Shown here: positions 34,351-38,993 of the stretch, piece by piece
How positions within the stretch are numbered: the stretch's first letter is position 1
Layout: each line of letters begins with the position of its first letter
Source of the DNA: Candidatus Sumerlaeota bacterium
GTDB lineage: Bacteria > Sumerlaeota > Sumerlaeia > Sumerlaeales > Sumerlaeaceae
Assembly (NCBI GenBank): GCA_026398535.1
Contig: JAPLSQ010000079.1
Location: forward strand, 1 to 38,993
DNA: 38,993 nucleotides
Direction: 5' to 3'
The notes under the pieces: generated by a model
What the model saw: only the letters and a program-made list of their open reading frames with translations
Databases searched by the model: none
What the model was told of the DNA's origin: nothing
Program-made: the position numbers and the translations under genes

Positions 34351-35544
34351 TCATGACAGTTTGGCCACGGGCTCATTCCCGCTACCCGCGTATTTTATTG
34401 CCAGTGCGGTGATATCATCGCTTTGCGGAGCCTCGCCGGCGTATTTCCGCGCATCGTTCACAACGGTATCGATGATGTTTTGGGCATTGCCGTCAGACAA
34501 TCCGGCAAGAATCTCCGCCAGTCGGGGATCCCCATAAAACTCACCGGCAACGTTCTGCGCCTCGGTGACGCCATCCGTATAAAGAAAGAAGCTGTCGCCC
34601 GGACGCAGCGTTTCGGCCCCATTCACATAAGGCATGTCGTCAAAGATGCCCAACGCCATGCCGCCCCGGCTGAGAACCATCTCCACCCCGCCGCCGGCGC
34701 GCAGGATATACGGGTAATTATGCCCGCCGTTGCAAAACTCAAGCCCGCCGGTTTCCACATTAAGAATGCCATAGAACAAGGTGACAAACATCTCCGGCGC
34801 GTTATCGCCGCATAACATGTGATTCACGGTATAAAGGCATTCGGCGGGCGGCTGCTGCTTCAGTGCCATGGTCTTGAGCAGCGTCCGGCTGACAGCCATG
34901 AAAAGGGCGGCTGGTATGCCCTTGCCCGAAACATCGGCGATCACAAAGCCAAGACGTTTTTCATCGATGAAAAAGAAATCGTAGAAATCCCCGCCGACCT
35001 GCTGGGCGGCGATCATCATGGCGTAGATGTCCAATTCTGTGCGGCCCGGAAACGGCGGAAACTCGCTGGGCACGATCGACATCTGGATTTCCCGCGCGAT
35101 GTCCAGTTCACGGTGAATGGCCAGCAGTTTGTCATGGTCATTGACCGCCTGTTTGAGCATGCAAATCTGCTCGAGCGTTTTCTGAATGGTAATTTCAAGA
35201 TCCCTGAAATCGATGGGCTTGGTCAGAAAATCGAAGGCGCCGCGGTTCATCGCGGTGCGGATATTGTCGAGATCGCCATAGGCCGAGACAACAATCGCCT
35301 TGAGCAGCCGTTTCAGCTCGCTGAGCTTGAGCAGGAGGGTCAGACCGTCCATTTCTGGCATGTTGATGTCCGTCAGAACAAGCTCAATGTCCTTCTCCTG
35401 CTCAATCGCCTGAAGCGCCTCAATGCCGTTATGGGCAAAGACGAACATCAGCTCGTTGTCGCGGATCTGCCTGCGAAATTTCTGGCGTATAAGCGCCTCG
35501 AGATCCGGTTCATCGTCAACCACAAGTATCTTTACCGTCATCAT
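34351..35544 (-). CDS. response regulator with PP2C phosphatase domain (RsbU-like)
   Basis: A 397-aa protein. The N-terminal receiver (~4-125) has VDDEPDLEALIRQKF and acceptor Asp in LVLTDINMPEMDGLTL. A short coiled coil joins it to a SpoIIE/PP2C phosphatase (~190-390) with QQVGGDFYDFFFI, GFVIADVSGKGIPAALFMA, LPYVNGAETL-type loops and FFLYTDGVTEAQN carrying metal-binding Asp residues. It would dephosphorylate the STAS protein when its receiver is phosphorylated, most likely by the Cache kinase encoded just upstream. The start is MMTVKILVVDDEP; the second Met is an equally possible start. Confidence 0.95.
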   Translation of the reverse strand: MMTVKILVVDDEPDLEALIRQKFRRQIRDNELMFVFAHNGIEALQAIEQEKDIELVLTDINMPEMDGLTLLLKLSELKRLLKAIVVSAYGDLDNIRTAMNRGAFDFLTKPIDFRDLEITIQKTLEQICMLKQAVNDHDKLLAIHRELDIAREIQMSIVPSEFPPFPGRTELDIYAMMIAAQQVGGDFYDFFFIDEKRLGFVIADVSGKGIPAALFMAVSRTLLKTMALKQQPPAECLYTVNHMLCGDNAPEMFVTLFYGILNVETGGLEFCNGGHNYPYILRAGGGVEMVLSRGGMALGIFDDMPYVNGAETLRPGDSFFLYTDGVTEAQNVAGEFYGDPRLAEILAGLSDGNAQNIIDTVVNDARKYAGEAPQSDDITALAIKYAGSGNEPVAKLS

Positions 35545-35645
35545 GTGCTCTTTTGTATCATTTTCAGCCAGCCAGTCATAATCTGTGGCTCAACAACTGC
35601 AAACCTTCGCGCGACATCTCAACGTAAAACCGTCATGGGGCGCCA

Positions 35646-37838
35646 TCAGCCCTGCCGATTCGGCGCGCCGGAAGAATCCGCGGCTTTGCGCGGCAGACTG
35701 ATGATGACCTCAGTATATTGGCCCGGCTCGGTTTCCATGCGAATGTCGCCATTGTGTCCTTCAACCACGATCGTATAACTTATCGACAAACCCAGCCCGG
35801 TGCCCTTTCCGGCGGGCTTGGTGGTGAAAAACGGATTGAATATTTTATCCATCACGTCCTTCGGAATGCCGTTTCCGTTGTCGCGCACGCGCACCTCAAC
35901 GCGGCCGTTCAGGTTCTTAGTGCTCACGCGTATCGTGGGCATGAACCCGTCCCCCGCCGTTGTTTTCTTCTCGTTGGCGGCGTAACAGGCATTGTTGACG
36001 ATGTTCAGGAAAACACGGCTCAGGTCCTGCGGCACGGCATCGATGATGCCCGCGGCCGGGTCGTAGCTCGACTCGATGGTGATGTTGAAATTCACATCCT
36101 GCGCCCGCAAGCCATGGTAAGCCAGGTTGACATATTCTGCCAGCAGGGCGTTCACGTCTGTCGGGTGGCGCTCGCCCGTCTTGCCGCGCGAGTGCTGCAG
36201 CATGTTGCGCACAATGCTGTCGGCGCGTTTGCCGTGGTCGCGGATTTTAACCGCGTTCTGCTCAATGTCGCTGATCAGCGCGTCGGCATCCTCTGCGTTG
36301 CGCGCGTCGAGCTTGTCCTTTTCTTTCCCGAAAATCTCGCGCAATTCCTGCGCCAGTTCGACCGTAAGCTCGGAAAAATTGTTCACGAAATTGAGCGGAT
36401 TCTTTATCTCGTGGGCGATTCCCGCCGTCATCGCGCCCAGCGAGGCGAGTTTCTCCTGCATGATGATCTGGTTCTGCGCGTCGCGCAACTGCCCCAGCGT
36501 GGCCTGAAGCTCCTTGTTTTTTTCGCTCAACTCGCTTGTGCGCGCGTCCACAAGGGCGTCCAGATGCTCGTTCTGTTCCTTCATCTGGTCAAGCAACTGG
36601 CGGTTTTCTTCGAAGATGCGCGTCACGGTGTCGAACCATGGGCGCCAGCTCACGGGAACAGCCGGAATGGCGCGGGATTCGCCCCGGCTCGAAGTCTCGA
36701 TATGCGACACCAGTTGCTCCGCCGGAACAATGAATTCACGGCGGGTCAGGCGATTGGCCACGCTGAGCATCAAGCCAAGACCGACAAGCAGTATGATGAC
36801 GACCAGAGCCGACTCCGAGACAACGGAAATCAACAGCGTCCAATCCGGAACAAGCAAAACCAGTTTCCATGGCGCATTCTTGAGATTCGCGTAACAGAAC
36901 AGCGTGCGGCCAAGATCAACGGCATCGAGCGGTATGTTCTGAACGAAAAGATCGGCGCATTTGGCTTTGAGATCGCCGGGAAAGGCATCCTTGATGGGCT
37001 TGAATTCCTTGTCGGAGGAGGAAACAAGAGTGGGATGCGCGAGGATCTGGTCGCGGTCATTTACCAGAAAAATCGTTGCGCCCTTGAAAGCGAAATCCCT
37101 CACAAACTCGTTGAGAAAATCGAGCACAAGATCCGTTGACACCGTCCCGCGAAAACTGACGTCACGGTAAACCGGCGCCGAACATGTCACCATCAGCCCC
37201 TGCCCCCATGCATCCACATATCCCTTGGTCCAGAATCTCGTGTGGCGCGGATTTTTCGCCGGCTTGGCAAGATCATAAAATTCCATGTCGTGAAATTTGT
37301 CCTCAAACCCCGCTTTTTCCGAGGGTTGCCAGGGATAATTGTTGACGAAACGCTCCTGTCCCGTGAAATAAAACCACGTCGCATTGGGAATATTGAGCCG
37401 CCCGATATTGAACAGCGGATTGAGATCGAGCGCCATGATCACATCGCGGTAAAATTCCGGATTGCGGCCGCGGATCGATCCGATGCCTGTCAGATTGCCC
37501 GTGTCCGTCGTCGTGAACGGAGCGCAAACCGTGTCCAGCGCGAAAGTGCCGCTGAGGGGATTGTCGCGTATCTGAGCCGCAAGCGTGCCAGTGAGTGGTT
37601 CGTTCTGGTGCAGGACATAATGCTTCTGGGCTTCGTACTGCATGCCGTCAACAAGGTCGGTCGTGCTCTTTATCAAATAATCGAGATTCAGGGCATGCTC
37701 GCGGAAGCGCTCCTTTATCAGCGCCACCGTATGCTCGTACTGCGTGTTGATCTGCATATAGAACAGCCCAAGCGACATGATGACCACGCCGAGGAACGTG
37801 AACCGCATGACCCGGCGGTATTTGCTGAAGAAGCTCAT
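35646..37838 (-). CDS. Cache-domain membrane sensor histidine kinase
   Basis: A 730-aa kinase. TM1 is at ~12-32, and a large periplasmic double-Cache-like sensor (~35-320) includes GTVSTDLVLDFLNEFVRDF and FLVNDRDQILAHP. TM2 is at ~325-350 (ALVVIILLVGLGLMLSVANRL). A coiled coil then leads to HisKA (GAMTAGIAHEIKNPLNFVNN) and HATPase_c ([36 protein letters not shown]). GAAGG precedes the ATG. It lies between the ABC ATPase (22 bp upstream) and the receiver-phosphatase gene (101 bp downstream), so RsbU phosphorylation is its probable output. Cache domains usually bind small molecules such as amino or organic acids. Confidence 0.94.
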   Translation of the reverse strand: MSFFSKYRRVMRFTFLGVVIMSLGLFYMQINTQYEHTVALIKERFREHALNLDYLIKSTTDLVDGMQYEAQKHYVLHQNEPLTGTLAAQIRDNPLSGTFALDTVCAPFTTTDTGNLTGIGSIRGRNPEFYRDVIMALDLNPLFNIGRLNIPNATWFYFTGQERFVNNYPWQPSEKAGFEDKFHDMEFYDLAKPAKNPRHTRFWTKGYVDAWGQGLMVTCSAPVYRDVSFRGTVSTDLVLDFLNEFVRDFAFKGATIFLVNDRDQILAHPTLVSSSDKEFKPIKDAFPGDLKAKCADLFVQNIPLDAVDLGRTLFCYANLKNAPWKLVLLVPDWTLLISVVSESALVVIILLVGLGLMLSVANRLTRREFIVPAEQLVSHIETSSRGESRAIPAVPVSWRPWFDTVTRIFEENRQLLDQMKEQNEHLDALVDARTSELSEKNKELQATLGQLRDAQNQIIMQEKLASLGAMTAGIAHEIKNPLNFVNNFSELTVELAQELREIFGKEKDKLDARNAEDADALISDIEQNAVKIRDHGKRADSIVRNMLQHSRGKTGERHPTDVNALLAEYVNLAYHGLRAQDVNFNITIESSYDPAAGIIDAVPQDLSRVFLNIVNNACYAANEKKTTAGDGFMPTIRVSTKNLNGRVEVRVRDNGNGIPKDVMDKIFNPFFTTKPAGKGTGLGLSISYTIVVEGHNGDIRMETEPGQYTEVIISLPRKAADSSGAPNRQG

Positions 37839-37860
37839 TCAGCGCGCCTTCTCTTGGATT

Positions 37861-38673
37861 TCACACATAAGTTTCACGCAACATTTCCGCGGCCGCGAGG
37901 TCAAGCTGATCCATGCGCCGCAGCTCCTCAAAACGCCCCAGCAGGTCTGACGCGCGCAACCGCCGCTTCTCAGCGCCCGAGACGTCATACGCGATGGCGC
38001 CCCGGTGCATCATGACAAGCCGTTCGCCCAAACTCACGGCCTGGTGCATTGAATGCGTGATCATGATCGTCGTCATGCGCTCGCGCGCGACAATTTCACG
38101 GGTCATTCGCACGATCTGCTCGGCGCTCTTGGGATCCAGCGCCGCCGTGTGCTCGTCAAGCAGCAGAAGCCGCGGTTTTTTCCATGAGGCCATGAGCAGG
38201 GTCAGCGCCTGACGCTGGCCGCCCGAAAGCGTGCCGATCTCGGCGCCAAGCCTGTCCTCAAGCCCCAGTTTCAATCCGCTGACGCGCGTGCGGAAAAGCG
38301 ACCGCAAACCCGGTTTCAGCGCCCATCCCAAACCCCGGCGCTCCCCACGCTTGGCGGCAAGCGCAAGATTCTCTTCTATGGTCATGGCCGGCGCCGTTCC
38401 CGTAAACGGATTCTGGAAAACCCGCCCGATCAGGCGCGCCCGTTTGTGTTCGGGCCATGCCGTGATGTTCTTGCCATCCAGCGTGATGCACCCCGCGTCC
38501 GGAAAAAGCGGGCCGGCGATGGCATTGAGCAGTGTCGATTTGCCTGAACCGTTCGTCCCGATGATCGTAACAAAGCTCCCCTCCCCCACCGCCAGCGTCA
38601 CACCCCGCAAAGCGCAAACCTGATTCAGCGATCCGCGGTTGAATGCGACATGAAGATTGTTGATCTCAAGCAT
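37861..38673 (-). CDS. ABC transporter ATPase of the COG1101 (TrpZ-like) family, orphan
   Basis: A 270-aa nucleotide-binding subunit. Walker A is GTNGSGKSTLLNAIAG, the signature LSGGQRQALTLLMAS and Walker B LLLLDEHTAALDPK, with the switch His in MITHSMHQAVSLGERLVMM. The LLMAS...DEHTAALDPKSAEQIV stretch and the C-terminal AEKRRLRASDLLGRFEELR are typical of ATPases paired with COG2984 binding proteins and COG4120 permeases (tryptophan-type TrpXYZ). No permease or binding protein is present. Upstream is only a 26-codon frame and then a tRNA. It may act with distant partners or be a relic. Confidence 0.9.
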   Translation of the reverse strand: MLEINNLHVAFNRGSLNQVCALRGVTLAVGEGSFVTIIGTNGSGKSTLLNAIAGPLFPDAGCITLDGKNITAWPEHKRARLIGRVFQNPFTGTAPAMTIEENLALAAKRGERRGLGWALKPGLRSLFRTRVSGLKLGLEDRLGAEIGTLSGGQRQALTLLMASWKKPRLLLLDEHTAALDPKSAEQIVRMTREIVARERMTTIMITHSMHQAVSLGERLVMMHRGAIAYDVSGAEKRRLRASDLLGRFEELRRMDQLDLAAAEMLRETYV

Positions 38674-38746
38674 GACGATTCATCTGCCAGAACAAAAATG
38701 CGACTGCAACAGCAGAAATCACGAAGAACAGCGGCAGCCTGCCCAT
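38666..38746 (-). CDS. 26-codon membrane micro-ORF overlapping the ABC ATPase start
   Basis: It reads MGRLPLFFVISAVAVAFLFW and ends QMNRHA. It is one hydrophobic helix with a short polar end, preceded by TTAAGGTG nine to ten bases before the ATG. Its TGA lies eight bases inside the ATPase gene, a coupling arrangement. It could be a leader peptide, a small transporter-associated protein, or chance. I do not recognise it. Confidence 0.4.
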   Translation of the reverse strand: MGRLPLFFVISAVAVAFLFWQMNRHA

Positions 38747-38837
38747 AATCACACCTTAAGAATTATCATGCTCATGATATGTAATGGCACAATCGGGTCA
38801 TGCCAATAGGGCGCCACATGAACGACCTTCCCTATGG

Positions 38838-38914
38838 GCGGGAGTAGCTCAGTTTGGTAGAGCACTAGCCTTCCAAGCTTGTGGTCGCGAGTTCGAACCT
38901 CGTCTCCCGCTCCA
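38838..38914 (+). tRNA. tRNA-Gly (anticodon TCC), CCA encoded
   Basis: A complete cloverleaf. The acceptor GCGGGAG pairs with CTCCCGC, the discriminator is T and CCA is encoded. The D arm is AGCTCAG...GAGCA, and the anticodon loop CTTCCAA has TCC at 38872-38874. The T arm is GCGAG-TTCGAAC-CTCGT. The anticodon stem CTAGC/GCTTG has one T-T mismatch (38866 with 38880), where a closely similar common tRNA-Gly has GCTAG. Confidence 0.97.
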
Positions 38915-38993
38915 CCCCTAAAACACACAAAATCAACGGTTTACGATACACTTTGGGGGCATCACAGCAGGGCGCAAAGTTACAACAAATTAC

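Noticed and set aside
35718..37139. A 473-codon open frame on the forward strand, antisense to the Cache kinase
   Set aside because: It lies entirely opposite a gene with full histidine kinase motifs and is rich in Arg, His and Val-Gln-Val runs without domain features. GC-rich codon usage keeps the antisense frame open.

Overview
The window is about 39 kb of chromosome from a GC-rich Gram-negative bacterium. It carries 30 protein genes, two further small ORFs, one gene remnant and one tRNA. A periplasmic chemoreceptor, a Wzz-like chain-length protein, an O-antigen-ligase-like enzyme and a Cache kinase point to an envelope with an outer membrane. MqnA shows menaquinone made by the futalosine route, and IspE shows the MEP isoprenoid route. 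The mix (two-component and partner-switching genes, a split ATP synthase locus, dispersed repeats) would suit the PVC or a neighbouring deep phylum, but nothing here fixes the phylum.

Layout. Bases 1-2242 hold housekeeping genes: the 3' end of nadB, then tdk and trxB. Bases 2289-6967 hold a forward F-type ATP synthase operon (atpZ-like, atpI, atpB, atpE, atpF, atpH, atpA) that stops after the alpha subunit, with no gamma, beta or epsilon gene. Bases 7001-9830 hold an O-antigen-ligase/TPR membrane protein and ispE. Bases 9909-19448 form a reverse-strand, translationally coupled chemosensory operon with the gene order of the Pseudomonas Wsp system (wspA-B-C-D-E-F). The expected final gene wspR (receiver plus diguanylate cyclase) is replaced by a protein with a WspR-like receiver and stalk joined to a hybrid histidine kinase with two more receivers.

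Bases 19649-30000 are more mosaic. They hold a secreted glycosidase-like protein with a discoidin-type domain, a YgfK-like iron-sulfur protein lacking its usual flavin/pyridine-nucleotide domain, a Wzz-like protein, an HU-family protein, a remnant of an RlpA-type gene, a Gfo/Idh/MocA oxidoreductase and a cellulose/mannan-synthase-like glycosyltransferase. A 33-bp palindromic element (arms GCGGGCA/TGCCCGC) occurs five times from 17.7 to 27.0 kb, always in the same orientation. Two copies lie inside the ygfK-like gene, one as an exact 11-codon in-frame segment.

Bases 30192-33334 are a reverse operon: a small membrane ORF, a sensor kinase, a DUF502 protein and mqnA. Bases 33487-38746 are a reverse signalling set: a 26-codon membrane ORF, an orphan COG1101-type ABC ATPase, a Cache histidine kinase, and RsbU-, RsbW- and RsbV-like partner-switching proteins without a sigma factor. 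A tRNA-Gly(TCC) closes the window.

The most notable system is the Wsp-like operon. Its input and adaptation machinery is conserved, but it appears rewired from c-di-GMP synthesis to a phosphorelay. The surrounding polysaccharide genes make surface or extracellular-matrix control a plausible but unproven output.
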